DNA of 5,643 bases from Nitriliruptoraceae bacterium (GTDB lineage: Bacteria; Actinomycetota; Nitriliruptoria; Nitriliruptorales; Nitriliruptoraceae): NCBI GenBank assembly GCA_007117945.1, contig SKTN01000327.1:1-5643 (forward strand), in the 5' to 3' direction. The notes beneath the pieces are model-generated. The model ran no database searches. It was not told the DNA's origin and saw nothing but the letters and a program-made list of their open reading frames with translations. Position numbers and translations under genes: made by a program. Position 1 is the stretch's first letter, and every line of letters begins with the position of its first letter. Of the stretch, positions 1 through 5,580 are shown piece by piece.

Positions 1-41
1 AGCGCCGCGGCCGCCAGCAGCGTGGTGATCCTCTTGCTCAT
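1..41 (-). CDS. N-terminus of an exported protein, cut by the window edge
   Basis: Only the first 13 codons are present, reading MSKRITTLLAAAA, followed by two bases of the next codon. The pattern of an early Lys-Arg pair followed by a run of Leu and Ala is what the start of a Sec signal peptide or a first membrane helix looks like. The ATG is preceded by a GGAGGG ribosome binding site 8 bases away, which makes this a credible gene start despite its shortness. It lies 67 bp downstream of the cupredoxin gene on the same strand with no obvious hairpin between them, so the two are probably co-transcribed. The function cannot be told from what is visible; a partner exported with the copper protein is an inference. 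Confidence 0.6.
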   Translation of the reverse strand, partial: MSKRITTLLAAAA

Positions 42-49
42 GGTCCGTT

Positions 50-55
50 CCCTCC
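50..55 (-). promoter_or_regulatory. Ribosome binding site of the left-edge gene
   Basis: The minus strand reads GGAGGG, 8 bases before the ATG whose first base is position 41. It is a strong Shine-Dalgarno match and is the main support for calling the truncated left-edge gene. Confidence 0.6.
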
Positions 56-108
56 GTGTGGTGGTCGTGTGTCGGGTCCCTGCGCCTGCGTCGGCTGCGT
101 CACCGGCG

Positions 109-471
109 TCACGGCAGGACGTGGACGGTTCCGGTCATCCCCGCGTGCGGCGAGCAGACGAAGGTGTAGGTGCCTGCCTCCTCGAAGGTGTGGGTGAAGG
201 TCCCGCTGTCCTGCAGCGGGCTCTCGAAGTCCGGTCCGACCACGTCGTGCGCGGACCCGCCCTGCCAGTCCCAGGTCACCTCGGTGCCAGCCTGGACGAC
301 GAGTTCGTCGGGTCCGAACTCGTTGTCCGAGACCGTGATCGTCGGATCGTGGGTGGCGCTGCCCACGTCCTCGGCCAACGCCAGCACCTCGGGCTCCGCG
401 TCGGCGCAAGCCATCACACCTACGGTCGCCAGCGCCAGGAGCCCGTGGCGCCACCGGCTGTCGCTACACAT
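109..471 (-). CDS. Exported cupredoxin (plastocyanin/amicyanin-like blue copper protein)
   Basis: A 120-residue single-domain protein. Small cupredoxins of this type carry electrons outside the membrane through a type 1 copper site. Residues about 1-22 form a short export signal (Arg6, Arg8, then a hydrophobic stretch). It ends in V-M-A-C with Cys22, a weak lipobox, so the mature protein may be a lipoprotein; if not, it is secreted or anchored by the signal. The cupredoxin domain spans about residues 44-120. All four expected copper ligands are visible: His75 (in SAHDV), and Cys106, His109 and Met112 in a C-x2-H-x2-M loop. That short loop matches amicyanin-type spacing better than the longer C-x2-H-x4-M loop of plant plastocyanin. 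The length is normal for the family. The start is fixed by a strong ribosome binding site 5 bases upstream; an open frame continues far upstream of it but is antisense to the kinase gene. The redox partner is unknown. The fold assignment is firm, the biological role is not. Confidence 0.9.
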   Translation of the reverse strand: MCSDSRWRHGLLALATVGVMACADAEPEVLALAEDVGSATHDPTITVSDNEFGPDELVVQAGTEVTWDWQGGSAHDVVGPDFESPLQDSGTFTHTFEEAGTYTFVCSPHAGMTGTVHVLP

Positions 472-476
472 GCGTT

Positions 477-484
477 CCTCCTCC
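477..484 (-). promoter_or_regulatory. Ribosome binding site fixing the cupredoxin start
   Basis: The minus strand reads GGAGGAGG, 5 bases before the ATG at 471. It decides the start of the cupredoxin gene, because the reading frame stays open far upstream without coding signs. Confidence 0.7.
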
Positions 485-754
485 GTCGGGGACCGCACGA
501 TCGCGGCCCCTCGTGCCCCACAGACGCGCCAGGGGGCAGCCCTCGGTGACGGCGATGTGCGGATCGCGCGACGCCCGCGCCCGACACCGTGCGCAGGGCA
601 CAGCTCAGCGGTTGCTGTCACCCTCGGGTGGCCGTCGATCGTCTGGAGCGAGGGGCCCGTCCGTCGCGTGTGGCTGCGGGCACCTGGCAGCGGGACGGAT
701 CGCCGCCGTCTGCGCTCGTGGCCGGTGACGCCGTGCGACACGATGCTGCGCGCG

Positions 755-806
755 GCCGGCCGGGCCGGCACCCTGCCGGGTACCCGGGGGTGGGGCTGCC
801 CCCACC
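755..806. repeat. Cluster of three palindromes upstream of the kinase gene
   Basis: Three inverted repeats lie within 52 bp. At 755-769 is a 7-bp inverted repeat with one central base (GCCGGCC-G-GGCCGGC). At 776-787 is the perfect 12-bp palindrome CCGGGTACCCGG. At 789-806 is a 7-bp stem with a 4-base loop (GGTGGGG-CTGC-CCCCACC). They sit 92-143 bases before the kinase start. They could be operators or mRNA leader structure, but short GC palindromes arise easily in such DNA. No T-run follows, so a terminator is unlikely. Confidence 0.4.
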
Positions 807-897
807 ACGAGGAGACCGGCAGGCGGGATGGCGTCGCACCCCTCGGGAACGGAGGCTTGTCACCGACCGATCGACCCCCCGGACGAGCGAGCTGACC

Positions 898-2211
898 ATG
901 GACACGGTCGCCAGCCAGGCGGTGACCGGATCCGCCGATCCTGCCACCGACCAGCAGCCCGGACGTACCCGGCGGTGGCTGGCCTACGCGCTGCGTCGCC
1001 ACGGTTACCTGCTGGTCCAGGGGCCGCTGACCACGATCGGCCTGCTGCTCGTGGTCCTCGGCCTGGCGACCAGCACGCTCACGCTGTGGATGGTGATCGG
1101 GGTCGCCTTCCTGGTCGCCACCCTCGCCCTGTCCCGCGCCTTCGGCGACGTCCAGCGACAGGTCGCCAACGCCCTCCTTGGCAGCGAGGTGGCGGCCCCA
1201 CCCGCCCCGGTTGCGGACGCCTGGCGCTCCGTGCGGGGGTTCCTCCACCGCTTGAAGGACCCCGTGGCGTGGCGCGCCACCGCCTACCACCTGGTGGCCT
1301 ATCCGGTGGCGTTCCTCGGCTCGATGCTGGTCGTGGCGGCCTGGCTCCTGTTCCTGTCGTCCATCTTCACCCTGCTGCCCGTGGGCACGACGGATGTGGA
1401 GTTCGGGCCGCTGCTGGCCTGGCTGCAGGGCCATCTCGGCGACGGGCTGCTCCTCGACCTGGTGTGGGGGCTGGTGCTGGCGGTCGTCGCGCTGGTGGGG
1501 ATGGCTGCGGCCACCGGCGTCGGGAACCTGCTCGAGCTGCTGACGCGAGGACTCCTCGGACCGACCCGTGGCCAGCGGCTGCGTCAGCTCGAGGAGCGGC
1601 GCAGTGCCCTGGTCGACGACGCTGCCGGCGCGCGTCGGCGTATCGAGCGTGACCTCCACGACGGCGCGCAGATGCACCTGACCTCCCTGGCCATGGAGCT
1701 CGGCGAGGTCCGTGCGGCGCTGCGCGAGGGCAGCTCCCCCGAGGAGCTGGCACCCCGGGTGGCGACCGCACACGAGCAGGCGAAGACCGCACTGGGTGAG
1801 GTCCGTGACCTCGCCCGGGGAGTGCATCCGGCGATCCTGACCGACCGCGGCCTCGAGCCGGCCCTGTCGTCGCTGACGGCCCGGACCCCGGTCCCGACCA
1901 CGCTGCACGTCGACCTACCCGAGCGACCCTCCCCGGGCAGGGAGTCGATCGCGTACTTCGCGGTGGCGGAGGCGCTGACCAACGTCGTGCGCCACAGCGG
2001 TGCGCGGGCGGCCCACGTGGAGCTCACCCGCCGGGGCGACGACCTGGTCATCGAGGTGTCGGACGACGGGCGGGGCGGTGCCGACCCGGGGCGTGGCACG
2101 GGCCTGGACGGGATCGCAGCTCGGGTGCGTGCGGTGGACGGCGAGCTGACCCTGACGAGCCCGGTGGGTGGGCCGACCACCGTGCGTGTGGAGCTGCCGT
2201 GCGCGTCGTGA
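898..2211 (+). CDS. Membrane sensor histidine kinase, NarL/HisKA_3 family
   Basis: A 437-residue sensor kinase that should autophosphorylate on histidine and pass the phosphate to the regulator encoded next. The N-terminal half is a membrane sensor with hydrophobic segments at about residues 43-60, 63-79, 133-160 and 185-208. This resembles the 'putative sensor' domain found before actinobacterial NarL-type kinases, with no large extracellular domain. A charged linker (about 223-250) leads to the HisKA_3 dimerisation domain, with phosphoacceptor His254 in ERDLHDGAQ. The HATPase domain follows: N-box with Glu358 and Asn362 (EALTNVVRHS), then DDGRGG at 389-394 and GTGLDGI at 400-406. One oddity is that residue 259, the last position of the DxxxQ phosphatase motif after His254, is Met instead of Gln. 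The ATG at 898 is chosen because coding bias and recognisable sequence begin there; its ribosome binding site is weak, so the start is less certain than the rest. The stop overlaps the regulator start by 13 bp. The signal sensed is unknown. Confidence 0.93.
   Translation: MDTVASQAVTGSADPATDQQPGRTRRWLAYALRRHGYLLVQGPLTTIGLLLVVLGLATSTLTLWMVIGVAFLVATLALSRAFGDVQRQVANALLGSEVAAPPAPVADAWRSVRGFLHRLKDPVAWRATAYHLVAYPVAFLGSMLVVAAWLLFLSSIFTLLPVGTTDVEFGPLLAWLQGHLGDGLLLDLVWGLVLAVVALVGMAAATGVGNLLELLTRGLLGPTRGQRLRQLEERRSALVDDAAGARRRIERDLHDGAQMHLTSLAMELGEVRAALREGSSPEELAPRVATAHEQAKTALGEVRDLARGVHPAILTDRGLEPALSSLTARTPVPTTLHVDLPERPSPGRESIAYFAVAEALTNVVRHSGARAAHVELTRRGDDLVIEVSDDGRGGADPGRGTGLDGIAARVRAVDGELTLTSPVGGPTTVRVELPCAS
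2190..2193 (+). promoter_or_regulatory. Ribosome binding site for the regulator's GTG start
   Basis: GGAG lies inside the last codons of the kinase gene, 5 bases before the GTG at 2199. It supports a GTG start for the response regulator and translation coupled to the kinase. Confidence 0.55.
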
Positions 2212-2855
2212 TCGCCGAAGACGCGACGCTGCTGCGTGCCGGGCTGGTCCGTCTGCTGTCCGACCGCGGTCACAGCGTCGTGGCCGCGGTGGGTAACGCG
2301 CCCGCGTTGCTCGAGGCCGCCCGCGAGCTCGCGCCGGACGTGGCCGTCGTCGACGTGCGCATGCCACCGGACCACACCGACGACGGCCTGCGCGCTGCCC
2401 TCGAGCTGCGTGCTACCTCGACGCCGCCGCAGTCGGTGCTGATCCTGTCGCAGTACGTGGAGGCGCGGTACGCGACGGAGCTGCTCACGGGGGACGCGAC
2501 GGGGTTCGGGTACCTGCTCAAGGACCGCGTCGCCGATGTCCGCGAGTTCGTGGACGCCGTCGAGCAGGTCGCCGCGGGTGGCTCCGTGCTCGACCCCGAG
2601 GTGGTCACCCAACTGCTGGGCCGTCGGCGCGACGGGAGCGCACTGGACCGGCTCACGCCGCGGGAGCGTGAGGCGCTGGCCGCGATGGCCGAGGGGCTGA
2701 CCAACGCCGCGATCGCCGAGCGGCTGGTGGTCAGCGTCGGCGCGGTCGAGAAGCACATCGGCAACATCTTCGACAAGCTCGGCCTCGTGGTCGATGAGGA
2801 GCACCATCGCCGCGTCCGGGCCGTGGTGGCGTGGCTGGCCCACCGCGACCCTTGA
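2199..2855 (+). CDS. Response regulator, NarL/LuxR type, partner of the kinase
   Basis: A 218-residue cytoplasmic transcription regulator, the usual length for the NarL family. The receiver domain covers about residues 1-120, with the acidic pair Glu7-Asp8, phosphoacceptor Asp52 in VVDVRMPP, Ser84 at the conserved Thr/Ser position and Lys108 in LLKDR. The LuxR-type helix-turn-helix covers about 150-210, with the family hallmarks LTPREREAL, GLTNAAIAERL and VEKHIGNIF. All key receiver residues are present, so it should be phosphorylated by the kinase and bind DNA as a dimer. It starts with GTG inside the end of the kinase gene (13-bp overlap), a clear sign of one operon and coupled translation. 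No transporter or other dedicated target gene follows on this strand; the next gene converges on it after 15 bp. Its targets are therefore unknown; autoregulation through the divergent region upstream is plausible but unproven. Confidence 0.95.
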   Translation: MRVVIAEDATLLRAGLVRLLSDRGHSVVAAVGNAPALLEAARELAPDVAVVDVRMPPDHTDDGLRAALELRATSTPPQSVLILSQYVEARYATELLTGDATGFGYLLKDRVADVREFVDAVEQVAAGGSVLDPEVVTQLLGRRRDGSALDRLTPREREALAAMAEGLTNAAIAERLVVSVGAVEKHIGNIFDKLGLVVDEEHHRRVRAVVAWLAHRDP

Positions 2856-2870
2856 GGGACCCGTCGCTGG

Positions 2871-3752
2871 TCACCGCTGCGTGTCGGTGTCCCCCACCTC
2901 GACGCCGGTGGTGTCGGGCCGCAGGGCCGGTCTGCGGAGCCACCGGCGGCCGAGCAGCAGCAGGAGGACAGCCAGCGCCGGCGTCGCAACCGCGGGGGCG
3001 AGGTTGATCGCCGGGGCCGCCCCCGGGTCATCCAGCAGCGAGGGGTCGGCGGGTGTCAGCAGCGCCGCGTTGTTGACGGCGCCGTGCAGCACCATGCACA
3101 CCAGCACGCTGCCGCGGGTGCCGTTGTACAGCCAGGTGAAGGCCACCGACAGGCCCATGACGAAGGCCAGATAGATCCAGAAGGGCTGTCCCACGAAGGG
3201 ACCACCCACGACCCCCTGCGGCAACAGGTAGCCGGGGAGGTGCCACGCAGCCCACAGCGCGCCGATCAACAGGCTCGCTGCCAGTGGCCCGACCCGCCGC
3301 TGCAGCCGCGGCAGCAGGTAGCCACGCCAGCCGAGCTCCTCCTGCCCGCCGAAGACCAGCGCGGTCACCGCGGTGGCGGCCAGGAAGGTCGGCAGCCGTG
3401 CCAGGCTCTGCTCGAGCAGCAGCGGTTCATCGGTACCGACGAGCACGAACACCCTGGCGAGGGGGATGACCAGGGGCAGCAGGAGCGCAGCGAGCCACCA
3501 GCGCGCCGGGATACGCCACACGGCCATGTCGCGCAGCCACGCTCGCAGCCCGCCTCCCGTCGCCGCCACCACCACCGCCCCGGCGACCGCGGGGCCGAAG
3601 GCGCCGAGCACCACGGCGACCACGGCCAGGTCGGGCACCAGCACCGCCGCCGGGATCCACACGAGCCACGAGAACGTGATGGCGAGCACCGCGAAGGCGC
3701 TCAGTGGTGCCCGGCGGATCCGGGAGGCGGTCCAGGACGTCGCGCGGAGCAT
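2871..3752 (-). CDS. CPBP-family intramembrane metalloprotease (CAAX/Abi protease)
   Basis: A 293-residue integral membrane protein of the CPBP family (relatives of Rce1/type II CAAX endopeptidases). These are glutamate-dependent proteases buried in the membrane. The family motifs are all visible: EELGWR with Glu138, Glu139 and Arg143; a second motif in WAAWHLP with His171; and a third in VLHGAVNN with His223 and Asn227. About eight hydrophobic segments can be seen, from residue 18 to 268, followed by a hydrophilic tail of about 25 residues. The start at 3752 is set by GAGGAGG 6 bases upstream; the open frame reaching 3938 runs through a stem-loop and palindromes and lacks coding signs. The gene converges on the response regulator with 15 bp between the stops, and lies downstream of the serine hydrolase on the same strand, separated by a stem-loop. 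Bacterial members have been linked to bacteriocin self-immunity and membrane-protein processing, but the substrate here cannot be inferred. Motifs are intact, so activity is likely. Confidence 0.92.
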   Translation of the reverse strand: MLRATSWTASRIRRAPLSAFAVLAITFSWLVWIPAAVLVPDLAVVAVVLGAFGPAVAGAVVVAATGGGLRAWLRDMAVWRIPARWWLAALLLPLVIPLARVFVLVGTDEPLLLEQSLARLPTFLAATAVTALVFGGQEELGWRGYLLPRLQRRVGPLAASLLIGALWAAWHLPGYLLPQGVVGGPFVGQPFWIYLAFVMGLSVAFTWLYNGTRGSVLVCMVLHGAVNNAALLTPADPSLLDDPGAAPAINLAPAVATPALAVLLLLLGRRWLRRPALRPDTTGVEVGDTDTQR

Positions 3753-3758
3753 GGGGTT

Positions 3759-3765
3759 CCTCCTC
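3759..3765 (-). promoter_or_regulatory. Ribosome binding site fixing the CPBP protease start
   Basis: The minus strand reads GAGGAGG, 6 bases before the ATG at 3752. It decides this start over the longer open frame that reaches 3938. Confidence 0.7.
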
Positions 3766-3768
3766 GCA

Positions 3769-3784
3769 CCTCGAGGTGGCCACC
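3769..3784. repeat. Two overlapping palindromes in the protease leader
   Basis: CCTCGAGG (3769-3776) and GGTGGCCACC (3775-3784) are perfect palindromes sharing two bases, just upstream of the ribosome binding site of the CPBP protease gene. They could form an operator or leader structure. Both are short and GC-rich, so chance is a real alternative. Confidence 0.25.
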
Positions 3785-3873
3785 CCGCGCCTGACAGCCC
3801 CGTCCGGCCAAGCGCCGGCTGGCAACGACCCGCCGGAGTGTGGTGGTCCATCAACCCGCGGGCAAGGGCATCG

Positions 3874-3908
3874 ACCCGACGGAGCGCGGGGTGTCGGCTC
3901 CGTCGGGT
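3874..3908 (-). terminator. Perfect 12-bp stem-loop after the serine hydrolase gene
   Basis: Twelve bases at 3874-3885 (ACCCGACGGAGC) are exactly complementary to 3897-3908 (GCTCCGTCGGGT), with an 11-base loop. It lies 46 bp past the stop codon of the serine hydrolase on the minus strand and about 120 bp before the CPBP protease start. No T-run follows the hairpin, so it is not a textbook intrinsic terminator, but hairpins without a T-tract are commonly proposed as terminators in actinobacteria. It may instead stabilise the mRNA end or be a protein-binding site in the protease promoter region. The structure is certain; the function is inferred. Confidence 0.6.
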
Positions 3909-3954
3909 AGCGACGACGATGGTGAGCCGCTCGTCCACGCCGTGTCCGGCGCGG

Positions 3955-5571
3955 TCATCGGCGCGTGGACGATCCTGGGGTGGTCGTCGCCGTTGCCCCT
4001 CGATGGTCGCCGCGTGCGGCGGGAGGAGCGTGGGCCCTTCCGCCGGCCGCGATGGCGCGTACGACCAGGGCGGCGGCGGTGAGGGTCACCGCACCACCGG
4101 TCCAGGGTGCGACCGTGGGGAGGAAGGTCCTGAGCGCCGGTGCCAGCACGCCCCACCAGCCGGCCGCCAGCAGCGCTGCCGCCCCGCCTGCCGCGACCCG
4201 CGACCCCTGGGGCCAGCGCCGCCGCGGCCGGGTTGGGGACGCGCGCTGCTCGCGGGGGGCGAGGGGCAGCAGCAGGGCGGCGGCGCTCGCAAGCAGCACC
4301 CCGAACGCGGTCCAGGCCCCCGCCCGTAGGTGGTCGTGGGTGCGCACCAGCCTGGGGGCGGGCAGCTGTGCGAACTCGGTCCAGGCCCGCAACTCCTCGA
4401 TGAGCAGGGGGTAGCCGTTGCGGCTGTTGGTGAGGATCACGATCCCGTCCCCGGTGGCGCGCACCGCGGCGAACCCGCTGATCCAGCCCTCCTCCTCGCC
4501 GGCGTTGAGGACCAGCCTGCTACCGTCGAGATCCTCCACGAAGTGGCCGTAGGCGGTGGCATCCGTCAGCAGCCGGTGGGGCAGACCGGCTGTGGGTGCC
4601 CGGGGCTGGAGGAGCTCGTCGACGTCCACCCGGACGTCGGAGGGGGCGGCCCGCTGGCGGTCGCCAAGGGCCGCGACGAGCCGACCGAGGTCGGCAGCGG
4701 TGGTGTGCAGGCCGCTGGCGCCCAGGGGGCTGGCCCACGCCGGATCGACCGGCTCCCCGTCAGCGGCGTGGCCGGTGGCGGCGCGTGCCCGGTCGTGTGC
4801 CTGGGGGTCGAAGGTGGAGTCCTCCATCCCCAGCGGTTCGAGGATGTGCTGCGACAGCGCGGTGGCGAGGTCCTCGCCCGTTGCGTCCTCGACCAGCAGG
4901 GCGAGCAGCGCGTAGCCGGGGTTCGAGTAGGTGAAGCCCGCCCCGGGTTCCTGCACCAGGGTCATCGCCTCCGGGTCAACCTGGCCGGCACGCAGGTGTG
5001 CAGGGGTATCGGGCGTCGCATCGATCGCGAAGGGCAGTCCCGAGGTGTGCGCCAGCAGCCGGCCGGGGGTGCCCCCTGCGGTGTCGTAGGGCGCTTCCGG
5101 GAGGGACCACCCATCGATCTGCCCGTCGACGGGCGCGTCGAGGTCGATGTCCCCCTCGGCGGCGAGTTGCAGCACGGCCCATGCCAGCACCGACTTCGAC
5201 AGCGAGCCCGCCTGGAACACCGTGTCCTCGCGGACCGGACGGCCCGTGGTGGGGTCCGCGGTCCCCAAGCCCTCGGCCCAGACCACCTCGCCGTCCACCA
5301 CCAGGGCGAGCGCCGCGCCGGGGACGGAGAACCGGTCCAGGTTGGCCGCGACCCGTGCCTGGGTCGCGCGGATGTAGGCGTCGGGATCGATGGACGTCGC
5401 CCCGGACTCGTCGGGCTCGTCGGGCTCGTCGGGCTCGTCGGGCTCGTCGGGTGCGGCGGGTGCGGCGGCCTCGGTGGCCGCGGCTGCAGGCGCGGCCCAC
5501 GCTGCGCCCGCGAGCGCCATCGCGCCGAACGTCGCACCGAACGCCGCGGCCGCGGCCCACCAGGGTCGCAT
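3955..5571 (-). CDS. Exported, membrane-tethered serine hydrolase of the beta-lactamase/PBP fold
   Basis: A 538-residue protein. Residues 1-27 are a signal peptide with a likely cut after AWA. A low-complexity Ala/Pro/Glu/Asp linker follows, with five PDE repeats at 41-55. The catalytic domain (about 63-400) is of the class C beta-lactamase-like family (beta-lactamase, Pfam PF00144), which includes peptidases, esterases and penicillin-binding enzymes. Visible hallmarks are the SxxK motif at Ser123-Lys126 (GSLSKS), LLAHTSGLP at 172-180, the YxN motif at Tyr215-Asn217 and ILEPLGMEDSTF at 243-254. The third motif, usually KTG or HxG, reads Asn356-Ala-Gly358. After the domain come three hydrophobic helices (about 417-438, 458-480, 491-510) with an Arg-rich loop between the first two, so the enzyme domain should face outside and the tail inside. 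ATG at 5571 is preferred over GTG at 5577 because AGG lies 8 rather than 2 bases before it. It starts 9 bp after the upstream stop codon. Substrate unknown; a true beta-lactamase is less likely than a peptidase or esterase. Confidence 0.9.
   Translation of the reverse strand: MRPWWAAAAAFGATFGAMALAGAAWAAPAAAATEAAAPAAPDEPDEPDEPDEPDESGATSIDPDAYIRATQARVAANLDRFSVPGAALALVVDGEVVWAEGLGTADPTTGRPVREDTVFQAGSLSKSVLAWAVLQLAAEGDIDLDAPVDGQIDGWSLPEAPYDTAGGTPGRLLAHTSGLPFAIDATPDTPAHLRAGQVDPEAMTLVQEPGAGFTYSNPGYALLALLVEDATGEDLATALSQHILEPLGMEDSTFDPQAHDRARAATGHAADGEPVDPAWASPLGASGLHTTAADLGRLVAALGDRQRAAPSDVRVDVDELLQPRAPTAGLPHRLLTDATAYGHFVEDLDGSRLVLNAGEEEGWISGFAAVRATGDGIVILTNSRNGYPLLIEELRAWTEFAQLPAPRLVRTHDHLRAGAWTAFGVLLASAAALLLPLAPREQRASPTRPRRRWPQGSRVAAGGAAALLAAGWWGVLAPALRTFLPTVAPWTGGAVTLTAAALVVRAIAAGGRAHAPPAARGDHRGATATTTPGSSTRR
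5407..5451. repeat. Five perfect 9-bp tandem repeats coding for Pro-Asp-Glu
   Basis: Five identical copies of CTCGTCGGG (plus strand) run head to tail. On the coding minus strand each copy encodes Pro-Asp-Glu, giving residues 41-55 of the serine hydrolase, between the signal peptide and the catalytic domain. Because the unit is a multiple of three, copy-number changes would lengthen or shorten the linker without breaking the frame. Confidence 0.95.
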
Positions 5572-5580
5572 CGCCACGAC

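Larger units (their letters stand above)
472..897. other. Divergent intergenic region between cupredoxin and kinase genes
   Basis: These 426 bp separate two genes transcribed away from each other, so promoters for both should lie here. I find no gene: frames that stay open have third codon positions clearly less GC-biased than the real genes. I could not recognise a convincing -35/-10 pair on either strand. A GGGAAC at 845-850 followed 17 bases later by CGATCG on the plus strand resembles an ECF-type promoter only loosely. The clearest structure is a group of three palindromes at 755-806, listed separately. Confidence 0.7.

Noticed and set aside
845..873. ECF-sigma-like promoter (GGGAAC, 17-bp gap, CGATCG) before the kinase gene
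   Set aside because: The -10 part is a poor match, and such pairs arise by chance in GC-rich DNA; not strong enough to list as a promoter.
589..897. N-terminal extension of the kinase by 103 codons in the same frame
   Set aside because: Third-position GC bias is clearly lower than in the kinase itself, the stretch includes the palindrome cluster, and no hydrophobic or domain pattern appears before 898.
474..1908. Minus-strand open frame continuing upstream from the cupredoxin gene for about 480 codons
   Set aside because: It lies antisense to the kinase gene and its translation is rich in Arg, Gln and Gly without domain signs. The strong ribosome binding site at 477-484 sets the true start at 471. 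Long antisense frames are expected in very GC-rich DNA.
1584..2843. 419-codon minus-strand open frame across the kinase and regulator genes
   Set aside because: It is antisense to two well-supported genes with intact family motifs and shows no recognisable domain.
3753..3938. N-terminal extension of the CPBP protease to a start at 3938
   Set aside because: It would include the 12-bp stem-loop and leader palindromes, while a near-perfect ribosome binding site precedes the ATG at 3752.
3084..4329. Plus-strand open frames opposite the protease and hydrolase genes
   Set aside because: Their products are low-complexity Arg/Gly/Pro/Ala sequences without motifs, and they lie antisense to genes with clear catalytic motifs.
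5407..5451. Short tandem repeat considered as a CRISPR array or iteron origin
   Set aside because: Units are 9 bp with no spacers, lie inside a coding sequence and translate to a regular PDE linker.
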